64,000 nucleotides of DNA from Cucumis sativus. Taxonomy: Eukaryota > Streptophyta > Magnoliopsida > Cucurbitales > Cucurbitaceae. The notes below the pieces were generated by a model that saw only the letters and a program-made list of their open reading frames with translations, made no database searches and was not told the DNA's origin. Below, one piece after another: positions 9,627 through 22,500 of this stretch. Each line of letters opens with the position of its first letter. Within the stretch, counting starts at the first letter, position 1. The stretch covers positions 1,240,001-1,304,000 of the forward strand of contig NC_026661.2 in assembly GCF_000004075.3 (NCBI RefSeq). The letters run 5' to 3'. The position numbers and the translations under genes were made by a program.

Positions 9627-12531
9627 ATGTTCTCACTCGTCAGAACCAAATCGGCGGCCGCCGCGGCGGGGAGGAAGAAGAGGACGATCATCGTGGGTCT
9701 GAACGCTGAGAATTCCGGTAGAGAGACTCTGCTGCGAATGCTAGTGGTGATTGTCAAAACAGGAGATAATGTGGTGGCGGTTCGTGTTTCGGAGCCGAAT
9801 GACAATTTTGATCCTAATACTTTTCATATTCATGAGGATCTTTGCAAATCAAAGCAGGTCTAAAATTGGGTGGATTGGGGGGTTTTGTTTAGTTGGAAAT
9901 TGAAGTGGGTTTGATTTTGATTTTGAATTCGAATTCGTAGGTGGATTTTCAAGTGAGGATTTGTGAAGGAGAATCCTATATTTCGGAATTAACTCGTCAA
10001 GTTCGTCTCAATTTTGCTACTGTTCTTGTTCTTGGCACCACCAATTCAGGGTATGGTTTTTTTTCTTCTTACTAACTTTTTTAGATTAAAATTATAAATT
10101 TATTCTTTGAAAGCGTTAGAATTTAGTGTTATAGTTTATAATTAGAATTTAGTGCAAGTGGTTGAATCAAAATTTCATATCAAACTATAAAAACTATTTG
10201 TTGAATTCTATCGGATCATAAACACCAAATTCTATTTTCTTGTAAGGATTGTGATTTAATCAATTCTTTAATTTTTTTCGTATTATATTAATTCTAATAT
10301 TAAATAATAAAAGTTCCTTCAGCGTTGTGTCTTATTATTCATAAACTTTTCAAAACTATTCTTAAAATATAAATTCTTTGAAATTTTAGATGAAAATTGA
10401 AACTTAAAGTTTGTATAATTATGCCTAGGAATGAAATTTGAATGGAATCGTATTCTGGTTGATTCCAATGTCTTAAACAACACCTTATAATACACATGTC
10501 ATCCTAAGTCTCATTATCTATCCAAAATTTTAAATGATTTTGATTTTCTAGTTTTAACACCTCGGGAAAGATCAAGGTAATATTATAACTTTCTTGGAAG
10601 ATACTTTTTAAACAAAACAAAAAATTTACATTAATTCAATTGAGTTTTATGAATAAAAGACTTTAGGTTTTTACGTAGTAATAGCTAAATTCAATTTTAC
10701 ACAGCTTTCTTATATTATAATAGTAAATCAATTATATATTTAGATCTTATTTAGTCATATTAGTTCGGATAAGTACTTACGAATATATACATATAATCTT
10801 AATTTTCATTTTACACAAAAAGGAATATGCTGTGTGATTTTATTTAAAACCATGAAAAAGACAAAAGATAAAGTATTTGCATTTTAGTCCCTCACATGAG
10901 TTGTTAATTAATTATGCAGTCCCAAAGATTCAGTTGTTAAGACATGCTTGAAAGGGTTGCCTCCAACTTGTACCCTTCTAGTAATAGACAACAAAGGAAA
11001 TATCCAAATTCAAATGAAGGGCACTTCTCAAGAAGGCTCCAAAAGGCCAATCTCCAAACCTCCTCCTTTATCATCACCAACAAACGATCCCAACAACATC
11101 ATCAATGAATCATCATCTTCTTCAATCCATCCTTCACTAAACCCATTGACTGAATCATCCTCTTCTTCTTCTTCTTCCTCACCATTATCATCACAACCAG
11201 AAGAATCTCATACACCAACCCATGTCAGCAAGGCTGTTCAAATTCCCACCTTCGTGTCGGAGAAGCTCCGTCGTGTTGATTTGAAGCATTCCATCAGGCT
11301 TTTCACACCCCAGGAGATTGCTTCTGCAACCAAGAACTTCAGCCCTTTGATGCTGATCGAAGAGGGTGTGTGCTTTAAAATGTACAGTGCGAAACTTGAA
11401 GATGGGCAGTTTGTAGCTGTGAAAGTCCAAACCAAACAGTTTTCGTCAGAAGATCTACTTAGGGAGATTGAAATGTTGTGTGGCTTGAAGCATGAGAACA
11501 TTGTTAAGATCCTTGGCTGTTGTAACCGTGAGGAGATTAGAGCGGTAGTGTACAATCATCGGTTGAAAGGAAATTTGATGCAGAATTTGAAGAAACTCAA
11601 ATGGACTGATAGAGTGAAAGTTGCAATCGGGGTTGCAAAGGCATTGAAGTATCTTCATCATTCTTGTAGCCCTTCAATCATTCATAGAAACGTAAAATCA
11701 TCCAATATTCTGCTCTCTGATCACAGCCAACCACAAGTCAGTTCCCATCTTGCTTTAGTTTTGTATTTTTGCTCTCTAAGATATGTTATGTAACTTCTCA
11801 CATTTTCAGTTATCAAACTTTGGAGAAGCAATGGTACGTCCAGCAGTTCAAGAGGACTCAACACAAGTTGATATCGGGAAGTTCAGTTACTTAGCCCCAG
11901 AGTACTTGATGTTTGGAAAAGTAAACGAGAAAGTCGATGTTTATTCCTATGGCGTCATGCTTTTGGAACTCATCACTGGCAAACTTGCAGTTCAGACAGA
12001 GCCGACTAACCGTAGAAGCTTAGTTTTCTGGGTAAGAAAACGAACAACTGAATGGTTAGGGTAACTTCTAGTACAGCATTTCCTTGTCTACTTCATATTT
12101 ATGATATTTTATCATGCTGATTCACAGGCAAGGTCCCTACTAAGCTGTAACTTAGCAGAACATTTAATTGATCCGTATTTGAAGGAAGATTATAACCATG
12201 ATGTGATGGAAATGATGATGATTATCGCCCGGCTCTGCCTCTTGCACTCGTCATCGAGACGACCAACAATGGAAACTGTAAGAAGTTTCTTTCCCTGCAC
12301 TGAAATTTCAGTATGTCAGAGCTAACCTTGTGATAGAACACAATGCAGATAGTGAAGCTATTTGAAGAACCAGAGTACTTGAAGAAAATGCAAAGGGGAA
12401 AAGAGGATCTACTAACTGTGCTAACTCCCAAAGCTGAGAAGGGATTGTGGAAAAATGAAGAATCAGCTCTGCAAGATACAACCAAAACAGAACAGAACTA
12501 TGGATTTTCTGATAACTTAAATGTCACATGA
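9627..12531 (+). CDS. USP-like domain plus kinase-like (pseudokinase) RLCK, six exons
   Basis: Exons are 9627-9857, 9941-10050, 10920-11736, 11810-12031, 12128-12277 and 12349-12531, giving 570 residues. Residues 19-143 look like a universal stress protein fold ([21 protein letters not shown], then [22 protein letters not shown] and [11 protein letters not shown]). A Ser/Pro-rich linker follows to about 230, then a kinase domain from [15 protein letters not shown] (about 241). The gene layout resembles class VI receptor-like cytoplasmic kinases with an N-terminal USP domain. The VAVK lysine (282) is present, but the glycine loop reads [10 protein letters not shown], the HRD motif is HRN (369-371) and DFG is NFG (389-391). 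Both catalytic aspartates are therefore gone, while APEY and the [16 protein letters not shown] helix are intact. No signal peptide or membrane segment is seen. A scaffold or regulator role is inferred rather than phosphotransfer. Confidence 0.88.
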
Positions 12532-13297
12532 TTAAGCAAATTATGAATACTAACATATGAATGGTATGAATCAAATAAGAGAATTCAGTAAGATATAATT
12601 CTTTTCTCATCACTTGGCTTTTGTAAATGTATCAAATAAGAGAATTCAACAAAAGCTGTAAACTACAAAACTCGTGTACATTAATAGATTTCCTAGTTTG
12701 ATTGCCAAGGCCTATTTACTTCTACTCTCCACCTAGATTAGAATGAGGACATGTGAATGAAAATTGTAGTAGAATTTGAACACATAACAACCAAACAGTA
12801 ACTTAAAGAGAGAGAGAAGAAGAACAAAGTGGAGCCTGCCTGATCTTTAAAATAAATAATGATTAAAGAATATCGAACGCTGTTCTTATTGGGGTACAAT
12901 AATTCACACTAATTTACGAGCAACCTCTTTAAGGAAAAGAACTACTAAAATTTCTATCTTCCTCACTAATACATTTTTCTTTTTGCCTCTTTCTTCCTCT
13001 CATTTTTTTGTTCAAATTACAACAGAAGTATACAGCAACGAAGAAGAGAGGAAAACCTGGCTGAAATTTTCCAGACCAGGTTAGCATCACAGCAGAATAT
13101 TCCTCTCCTTTCTCTTTCTACTGTATTATAATTTATTGTTAATTTGTAGTATTAAACCAAAGGAAGAAAGCAAAATACAAGATGAAGAAAACACCGATAA
13201 ACGTGCTAAGAAAAATACTGGAGACTGGTGCAAATGGGATTTTTGCTAACCCAGAGCTCAACTGAAAGAATGTGTTGTGAATCGTGACAGCAATTAT
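12532..13297. other. Convergent 3' spacer
   Basis: Spacer between the kinase-like gene and the minus-strand SKU5-like gene, so it should hold both 3' UTRs. A short block with aaataagagaattca occurs twice (about 12574 and 12633). No other feature is seen. Confidence 0.35.
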
Positions 13298-15927
13298 TTA
13301 TGGAGAAGCTGTGCTTTTGCCCTCAGCCTTCCCACAAAGAAGAGCATTATCTGGAACATTGTACTCATCCCTGAAGGACTTAACTGGTGTGTAAACTCTA
13401 AGATAAAATTGTTGTCCAAGGTATTGTCTTGCCCAAAACTCTGACCTTATGTTCCACATTCCAACATTGTCAAGTGACATATAAATGGCAGTCCATGACT
13501 TTGGGTATACCTACAAATGAGCAGTAAAAATTTCACTACTTTAACACCCGGATCAGATTTTATACTGAACTTGATGGATGTGAATTCCATTAACTTCAGA
13601 AATTTCTCGGCAAGAAAGAGACGATAATATACCTGGGTGGTACACCGCGAAACTGCATCTCGGAGATTGTATTGTTCTCTGCTAGCGGGTGTCCAAACTC
13701 CTCCATCCATTCTGCAACAATAAATCAATGTTGCCGATTCATTTATGGAATATTAGCTTAAAAAGAATATAGTGAAGTTCACTCAGACAATATAACAAGA
13801 CATTATCATGAACTAGGAAAAACTATATAAATTTGGGTTGTTGCGGCATGCATTCCTTGGTTTGAATAATTAAATGGTTCTTACCCAACAACCCAGAAGG
13901 AGTATCCATCAATATGCCAACTCTGTACGATGTTCTCGTGATTCTGGAACACAATCTCAATAAAGGCTCTATAGTCAGCACCCATGACTGAGGTATCAAG
14001 GTACATTGGCTTCCTAGAAGGAACATCTGGGACACTTCCAACGCTAAAAACTCCATCAATACCGAAGTAATCTGCAAGCTTAAGAGGTGTGTCGGCAGGA
14101 ATGAAAGACACACTGTTAACAGCATATCTCTGCTTGCGACTGACAAGAGCTGCTGAACTCTCCAGCTTGATAGTCCTGGAAATATTAATCAGACCATAGT
14201 GATACGAGCCCTGTGGATTTGGTCTCGGTCCACTTGCAGTGAGATTAGTCCTAAAAACAAACAAAGCAAACATATAAGCAACATTATGCCAAGGATTGAT
14301 CTAGCACAGCAATCAACGTATTAATTTCATGATATAATTGCAACAAGAAAGAGTGTCAAACAGAAATGAACAATACCTGATGGAACGAGCCTGATTGATG
14401 GACCACTCCACTTCTGTTGGTCCACCAGGAATTGGACCACCCACGGAGGTGGTGGAGTCGCTGTAATGAAGAATGGCAGTGGAGATGAGGACCTTGGGAG
14501 CAAACCGTGTCGAAACAACGATATAGAAATCACGGGACGGCTGATCCGCAGTGATGAGCACAGAATAAGATTGACCCACATGAACATCAAGAGATGAATA
14601 AGTATTCTGCATCGTATGAGTGCCTTCAACTTCAACAAGCTTCATCTCATGATCTTGAACCCTGAAATTCAGCGAATGCTGAAGCCCCACATTCGTTATT
14701 CTCAACCTGTAAGTCTTACCTACAACAACAACAACAACAAAAAGAACCCCAAAATATTAACTTCAAATTGTTCCATTCCAATCGAAAATCAGTACTAAAT
14801 CCAAATCTCAAATTACCCTTCTCAACAGTGAAAGTAGTAGCATTCGGACCACGGCCATTGATAACAATTCCATTAGGGAAAGGGAGTTTGTGACCACGAT
14901 CCAAGATGGTCTTCAATGTCTGATCAAAACAAACAAGAACACAACAAACAAATATCATAAAACCATCCAAACTTGTGTGAAACTAACACTGTAAAGTAAA
15001 ACCATCAGTTACCGTGTGATTAGCGGTGTACCAGTCGCCGATAAGAAGCGTGTAATCGGCGGCCGGCTCCGGGAAAGGAACGGGAATGAGGGGACGACTG
15101 AGAACTCTTATACTTCCAAATCCACCGGCGGCTTTATGGAATGCAAGAGAGGGAAAATAGAAGTAACTTCCTATCTGATCCTTCACCTGAATCCGGTAGG
15201 TAAAGTTCTGGCCAGGAGGAATTGGACATGTTGTTCCGTATACTCCGTCTTGGTAAGAGTTCTTCCTCTGTTGAACTCCATTCCTACGTTTGGATTCACA
15301 AAAGAGCGCTTTAATTTTCAATGGGCCCAAACAGTAGGCCCAAGTTTAATGGGCCTAAAGTCCAATTGGTTTTTTCTTTTCTTTTCTTTTCTTTTCTTTT
15401 CTTTTTATTATCGATGATAACTCCAACCCTTCGATTACGTTTTCTTTTCCCCAACTAAACTTCAATATTAAATAAAGCTTTTAAAACGACTTTGGAGTTT
15501 AAAATTGAATTTTGCATTTTATTCTCTTCTCACGTGTCCTTTGAGATTTCTTAATTGCAATATAATTTATTTACTTTTTAATTTTTTTACCTACTTTGTT
15601 TCAGAAAAATTAAACATGGTTTTGAAAACTTTTTAAAAATTAAATCTACTTTTTGTTTTTAGACTAAAATTTTTAATTTTATTTAAAAAAATAACATTAG
15701 GAAGGAACTTTTTAGAAACTAAAAATATCAATAGTTACTATTTACATTTTACCTATGTTGCCAAAGTTAAACATATGTAACACGTCTCCAATATTACTTT
15801 ATTTTCTTTAGAAATTATCCATATAAATTCCACCACTTTCTTTTTCTATATATTGTTATTAAACAAATAATTTTTTACTTCTCTAAATATTACTAATATA
15901 TTCCTGATTCAATATATAAATAAATAA

Positions 15928-15959
<32 letters not shown>

Positions 15960-16802
15960 TGAAACTTACAAGAAATACTTTTAATTCCTCCCCATATTTA
16001 AAATAATAAATAAGATACTTTCCAAATTAAATGCTAATTATTTTAAAGTTGGAGTGTAATTTACTTCTTAAACTTTGAAAAACTACAGATTTAGTTGTTG
16101 ATATGTTTTAAAATTTACAATCTACTAAACATAAATTAAAAGTAAAGAATAATGTTTTAATATTTAGATTTATAATAGTAATTAAACCCTTCCTAACTCC
16201 CCAATGACTTTGTCAAAATTGAAAGTAAGAAACCAAACGAATGTGAAATTGATTGAAAAGGTACTGTGTGAATATTAAGTAACGTCAGAAGTCTTTTAGT
16301 CATTACTATTAAGATGTGAGGTTTTGTTAAAATAATACCAAAGGAAAAAAACAACAACATTCCTTTCTTCATCACAAAACTATTCCCACACTGAAAAAGA
16401 GAAAGGTGTGAATGAAAGAATGAAATAAAGAAAGAAAAACACATACCAAGAGAGAAGAAATGGCTCCGGCAGACTGTTATGAACATTGATGTAAATATTA
16501 TCATTCGTAACCGCGTAAATATCAGGTCCCGGAAATTGCCCATTTATCAATATTCCCTGCAACACAGGTTCACAAATATCCCATTAACAAAATCACTATA
16601 GCTTGAGCTAGGTGTAATGAAAAAGAAAGAAAAATCAATCACAAACCTGTTGGCGAACCCCGAGAGGATAGATATCGCCGTAGGTAACATTCCAATCGAA
16701 GAATCTATAAGGGCTATCAGCAAATGCAATGTTGATGAATGAACTGAAAACCAAAGCGACAGTAAAAGCAGGCCATAAGTTAGTGGATGATGTTTGTGCC
16801 AT
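13298..16802 (-). CDS. SKU5-similar multicopper-oxidase-like secreted protein, eight exons
   Basis: Exons, 5' to 3' on the minus strand: 16802-16647, 16556-16447, 15283-15013, 14919-14817, 14719-14377, 14250-13885, 13711-13633 and 13510-13298, with phases that agree at every junction; 546 residues. A signal peptide ends near ALVFSSFINIAFA (28). Three cupredoxin-like domains follow, with INGQFPGPDIYA, PPGQNFTYRIQVKDQIGSYF, RLRITNVGLQHSLNFRVQDH and SWHIDGYSFWVVG. The laccase copper ligands are missing: HWHG is SWNG and the C-terminal HCHxxxH is NIRSEFW, leaving one His of the third block. This is the pattern of the SKU5/SKS and pollen Bp10/NTP303 group, which are wall proteins tied to directional growth and pollen tubes and probably not oxidases. 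The C-terminus (CGKAEGKSTASP) lacks the long hydrophobic tail needed for a GPI anchor. Intron 2 (about 1.16 kb) contains a CTTTT microsatellite. Confidence 0.92.
15371..15406. repeat. (CTTTT)n microsatellite
   Basis: About six copies of the five-base unit CTTTT, inside intron 2 of the SKU5-similar gene. A (TA)n run lies in the same intron at about 15931-15959. Confidence 0.9.
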
Positions 16803-19239
16803 TGTTTTGTGTTTAGCACAGAATCTGGGGATTTAGAGAGAGATGGGGGAGTTGGGTTATAGCACAAAAAAAATGGGTAACTGGTGAAGAGAGAAAGCAA
16901 ATGGTGTATTTAAAGAAAGAAGGAAGAAGAGGCCGAGAGAAGAAGACGAAGAAGGGGAATAATTTTATATGCAAATATGGATTTGTTTTATTAATAAATT
17001 AAGATAGAAATGGAAAAGAGAAAGAGAGAGGAAGTTGGAGTTTAGGAGAAGGGCGCGGTGTGGTCATTACAGCAAAGAGTTAACTGTTTTCTTCATTTCC
17101 ATTTATTCTCTTTTTAATTATTCTATATTTTCAAACTATTATATCTCACCACTTCCCTTTACATTTACAATCACTCTCCTTTTCTTTTATAAAAATATTA
17201 ATTAAAGTCTATTTCATTTTTCGTCTTTTACCTCAATCAAAAACCAAACTAAACCAATCCATTTTTATAAAATATAGATCATTAAATAACAAACGTTAAT
17301 AGATTCATTTTTATCTCTTTGAAATTTTAAAGATATTCTCAATTATAATAAAATATTACACTATATTTATAATTAGTCGATGTACATAAACATACACCCT
17401 AATTTGTATCTATCTATATCATGATAGGTGTATATTATAAATGAATTATGATATTTTGTTATGTATATTTTATAAATATTTTTAAAATGTTGTTGATTTG
17501 AAATTAAATTTTCTTTTTTATTTCAATTTTTTTGTTTTTATTTGGCTAGATTACTTTCCATATTTTGAAATTAAAATTGGGTGTAATTATTATTATTTTT
17601 GTATGGATTAAGATCCATCATTTTTTATGGACATTTTTTTTAAAATAACAAACATGCACGTTTTTATAATAAATGAGTTATTTTTTAAATCATAAAGATA
17701 TACGCTCGATAATAATTAAAATAGTAAAAGATACGTAATCTAGAGTTTATTTGAAAGGATTTATACATGTCTTTTTTGTTTGGTGTAATAAAAAAATTAA
17801 TATGAACCAATACTTTTTTGTTTTTCAACCAAACCAATAAGTCCATTTGCACTCTTCTACTTTATGTCTCCAAGTTTTGAAGAATAATTGTACTTTGTTT
17901 TGGATCCATATTTATTCTTACTTTTTAACATATTATTCCTAACTTTTATTTTTTAATTGTCTAAAAGATAAAAGATATAAGATTTATGAGTGTATTTCAT
18001 AAGTTTTCTAAATTTTCAATTTCTACCTAATTTTGTTAGTTCAAGTAGGATGAAAAAAATTGAAAGAGATGATATATGTTTACCCAAAAAAAATGTGTAA
18101 ATTTCAAATTATCTCTCTTTTTATTTTTGCATTTCTTTAAATTTCTACCTAATTATTTTTGCATTCAACTTTTATTAATTATATATTTATGGGTTCTCTA
18201 TTTTTACATTTTTAATCAGGGTCGTATCATTTTATGCCATAGTTCTTGTCCTATGTTCTAATTGACTTTTGCTTCCAAGGTATAGTTTTGAAAATAGATT
18301 AGTATTACAACTTTTCTCCCAGAGAACATTTTAAAAAAATAAATGAAAAAGTTTAGATGTATTTTTATAATTAGAAAAAGAAAATATGTATAAAAGTCAT
18401 TTTCTGTCTTTTTTTTTTTTTTTTGGAGAAAGAAAAAGAAAAGTTAAAGTTTAAAGAATTTAGTCAATAAATTTTAGTTTTTGTAAGTAAACTTTTAAAT
18501 GAATAGTTGTGTTGAATATCTATTACCAACCATTTATCTCAATGGTTAAACTATAAACCAATGAAATTATGCAATTTTTTTATTGAAATAATTAAAAGTT
18601 TTAAAGAATAAATCTATTAAATATAAAATTTAAGATTTAAAAAGTTATAAGTATAATGGTAAAAGATTTTGTAAATTAGTTAAGTTGAATTATTTATGGA
18701 AGAGGAATGATTAACGATCATTTTTACAATTTTTTTTGCCAAGAATGCTAAAGAATCGGTTGTGCATATCTAGTGGTTTATTAGGAACTTTTGGGATGCT
18801 TTTTTTTGCTTTTGTTATGTTTCATTTATTTTCCATGCTGATCTATTGTCGTTGTGGGACTGGTCAGATGAAATCTTGCTGAAGATGTTATCGAGGCAAT
18901 GATAGGGTTTAGGGTTTATGGCTTCTAAAGTATTTACCAGAAATGGAGGCTGAAATGGTTGGAGATGGTTGCAATTGAATTCGACCTATCTACGCTTATA
19001 TGTAGCACCAAGCTAAGCCTATGGTTTTGCGTCCTTCTTTTGCTTATCATTGAATCTGTCACTTTTTCTAAATGTCCATAGTTGTGTCGATTGCTCACTC
19101 ACTGGTCAAATAATTGGCAGTAACGACTGATGCTTGGAATATTTTTTTGTTGTCTTAGTTGCTTTTGCATTTTGAGGAGTTTTTTTTTTTGGCTTGTTGA
19201 TTTATATATTCTAGTTTTTAAAAAATAAACTAAATAGTT
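16803..19239. other. Upstream flank of the SKU5-similar gene and AT-rich spacer
   Basis: The minus-strand promoter of the SKU5-similar gene should lie just right of 16802; a TATA-like TTTAAATAC on the minus strand sits near 16900-16908. The rest is very AT-rich and without plausible frames. A less AT-rich block at about 18840-19150 has no recognisable product. Confidence 0.35.
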
Positions 19240-19582
19240 TGTAGGTTAGTGCAGATAGTAGATACTTTAGGTGAACTAACGAGAGTTCTCCCTACAAACT
19301 AACACGAGTCATTTTAGCATGTTTTGTCCTCACTCATATGCATCATAGAAATATTCTTAGGAGGTCACGCAACATAGAATTGCTCAAAGCTAAGCACGCT
19401 TAACTAATTTGGAGTTCTATGATTAAGTCACCGAAAAGGAATTAGGTGCACCTTGTTGGTATAAGTATTAACTTTTAATTCTTTTAAGTTTTTATTAACA
19501 TTACTTTCATGTCCTCATGATCCCTCTCATTCAGATGTGATATCAGTTCATTCATGCCTCTCTCCTAATCTTGGGCATTACA
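19240..19582 (-). mobile_element. Cassandra-type LTR relic carrying a 5S-rRNA-derived segment
   Basis: The plus strand of 19359-19466 matches the complement of plant 5S rRNA in order: a gaggtcac block, then aagcacgcttaact, then ggagttct, then ggtgca and ttggtat near the other end. The block is flanked by tttgtcctcactcatatgca on one side and ends with gggcattaca at 19582, so on the minus strand the unit starts TGTAATGCCC. A 5S-derived core inside an LTR is the hallmark of Cassandra TRIM elements. Only one LTR-like copy is seen, so it is a solo or truncated fossil. The left boundary (TGT at 19240) is a guess. Heavy divergence from 5S suggests it is old. Confidence 0.65.
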
Positions 19583-22500
19583 TAAAGGCAACCTTGTATA
19601 AAAGATGTACATGGTGAAATGAGGCGGGACAATGTATAAAAGATATGCATTGCGTCTCGGCCTGGGCAACAAGGAATTGATCAAAATATTATTGGATGTT
19701 GATGATGAAAATGTCATATTAGTAGTCTAACACACGAGATGATGAGTCTTTGCGTAGATAATGATTTAAGTCCTTGACGAATGGAATGACTTGACTAATG
19801 TGTGATTATGTTAAAAGTATATTTGACCAATTTGAAATGTTATGTGAAAGTGATTTGATGTGAAAAATGATATTTACAAGATATATTATGGAAAAATGAT
19901 TTCTTAAAACTATACTAAGTCTTTTGACTTGTGTGTTTTAAGCTTTCATTTTCAGGTTCAAGGTGTTAAAATCAAGTAGGTCACGAGGATTAAGAAGTTG
20001 CTACACGAAAAGAGCTACTAGGCGTTTTAGTTAATTGTTCAAGTGTAGTGTTTTATATTTTGGTTAAATGTTGTAATTGATTATAGAACGCATATTTTAC
20101 TCAATAAAATTTCAAGTTTAAGTTACTTCTCTTGTCTTAAATTTTTTTATCGTCTAAAGTATGAGTGTAGTTTAAATTCAAAAAAATAAGTCAGACGATT
20201 AAGAAAAGCTTAAATATATATATTTGTGTTTTTTATATAACCTAAATTTCCAAAAATTATTCTACTATTCCCCTTTCTTAAATTTGGTATTAAATTTTTT
20301 CTAGTTTTTTTTTCCACATTGATTTTGTATTTTGTTTGTTGTGTTATTTTCTTGAATTTATTGGTTAGCTAATAAGTACTTTTCAAATTTAGCTTTCTTT
20401 AATTATTTCAATAAATTTGAGACTGAAATTTAAACATCTAAAACATATGTACAATAATAATATGATTTTGTAGTTCAATAATACTTGGGTAGGTAGAAAT
20501 TTCAACAAATACAACAATTGAGGTTTGATACAATCAATTAATTTATAGAACGAAATCTTATATCAATCAACTAAGTTAACTTTTTAGTTTAGTTCTAATA
20601 TAATTATGGAACTTGGAAATTTTATTAAAAAATTGAAAGTTGAAAAATAAAATTAACAAATTGAAAAGAAATAAAAAACTTAATAATGAAAATTTAAATT
20701 CAAAGAATAGAGTATTAAATAAATTTATGAAGTCAGATTCTATACTGTGCATGGAATTTATTTAATCTTATTTTGATTTTGACCATCACATGCTATTAAA
20801 TTTATACATATATTTTTTTGTTATTCTAAATTAATTATTTCAGATCTGATATTAAAAATATTAATAGATAGTTTAAGGTCAACTAAATGATAATTGAGTC
20901 ATCAACATCGAATTATTATTGTTAATAATTTTGTTAATTAACTTCATGTGCTCATGCTTCATAATTTTATTTTCTTTTATCTAAAATTTTAATTTATTTA
21001 TTTTTCATTAAAACTTTTTGGGAGGAAAAGAAAAAAAAAATGATCCAAAACTTGTGAAGTTATATCAATAAGACTTTAAACTTAAATAAGTTTTACAATT
21101 TTTACTTTGGTTATCTAATTTTCATTTATTCACCTGCCACATCATAAATTTTAATAAGAAAATGGTATTTTAACAAAATAAAAAAAGAAAAAAAGATTTA
21201 TTAAAATAATAAAAAAGAAGTAATAATTGAATTTAAAAATGAGAGTGAAAATGAAAGAGTGATTAGTGGAAGTGGAAGCGGTGGTGAGTCCAAAGGCGCG
21301 AAATAGGAAACATACATATACATCAGACCAATAAAAACACTCCACCTAAGCAAATTAAGATTAATTGAGTAGAAAGAGAATGTGAATTTAATTCTCAAAT
21401 TGCAGCCGAAGGCGACTTCTTTCCTTTCTGTTTTTCTCTCTCTCTCTTTTTTTAAATATAAAGAAAGAGAAAATACTTTTTTTTTTTTTTAATCTATAAA
21501 TTTGAGATCTAATTTCCATTTAATTTGTCAACTCAATTCCATAAATTAGGATAGGTAGAGTTGATGTATTATAATAATTAGAATGGAGTAGTTTATAGTA
21601 ATTGGTAATAAAATGAAATATAAAATACGAAATGAATACTAAACAGAAAGAAAGCAGAAGATAAAAATGATACATATTTGATTGGGTGGAAAATGAATTA
21701 GAAAGGCGCGTTTGGTTGAGCCGTCAAATGGGTAGATGATAACGGTGGAAATCCCCGTGAGTTGTGACGCGACACACGGAATTTGCATGTGCTGCAAATT
21801 TAAAGAAGAAAACGAAAAAACACGGCTTTCCAGCTGGGCCCAATTAGCAGTGTGAACAATCAATCCGACGGCGATCAACGCTCCAGATGCAACCAAACCA
21901 CAGACGTAGAGATCTCTCCAATTTCACTATTAATAATGCCTTTGAATACTACGCCGTTTTGGTCCCATCACCAAACCTAAAGGATTCCTTTTCTTTTATT
22001 GCAAGTCAACTCAATATGAAACTGAGTTGGATTCTTATTTTCACAACTCAATTATAAAACTCATTTAAACTTTTCAAAAAGGAGTTTAATTTATTTTTTT
22101 TTGGTGAATCACCTTGTCATGCCTAATTTTTCACTTTTAAACAAACTGAATACATTAGGTTGCACCATATTTATTCAATTCATTACTGGAACAATTGAAT
22201 GAATATCAAATTAATGAGTTTTGCTAGTTTCGAAATATTGAGTACAAAGCCAAAATAATATCCAAATTTACACAGAGTTCATCTATATATGAACAATATA
22301 CTATTAAATAATTAATTATTGACCCTATAATTCATGATGATTCTAGAATAATAATAAGTTGTTCATTATCCTCCTTGCAATGCCTGAAATAACATCAAAT
22401 TTGTACTCATCCAATATTTGATTACTCCATTCAACATAAGATACCATTTATGCATAAAATAAAATATTGAACGTATGTTTGCTGTTTATGATTTAGAATT

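Noticed and set aside
21639-21896. 85-codon minus-strand frame in the GC-richer island
   Set aside because: No family likeness, mixed composition, and no splice partners; treated as chance frame.
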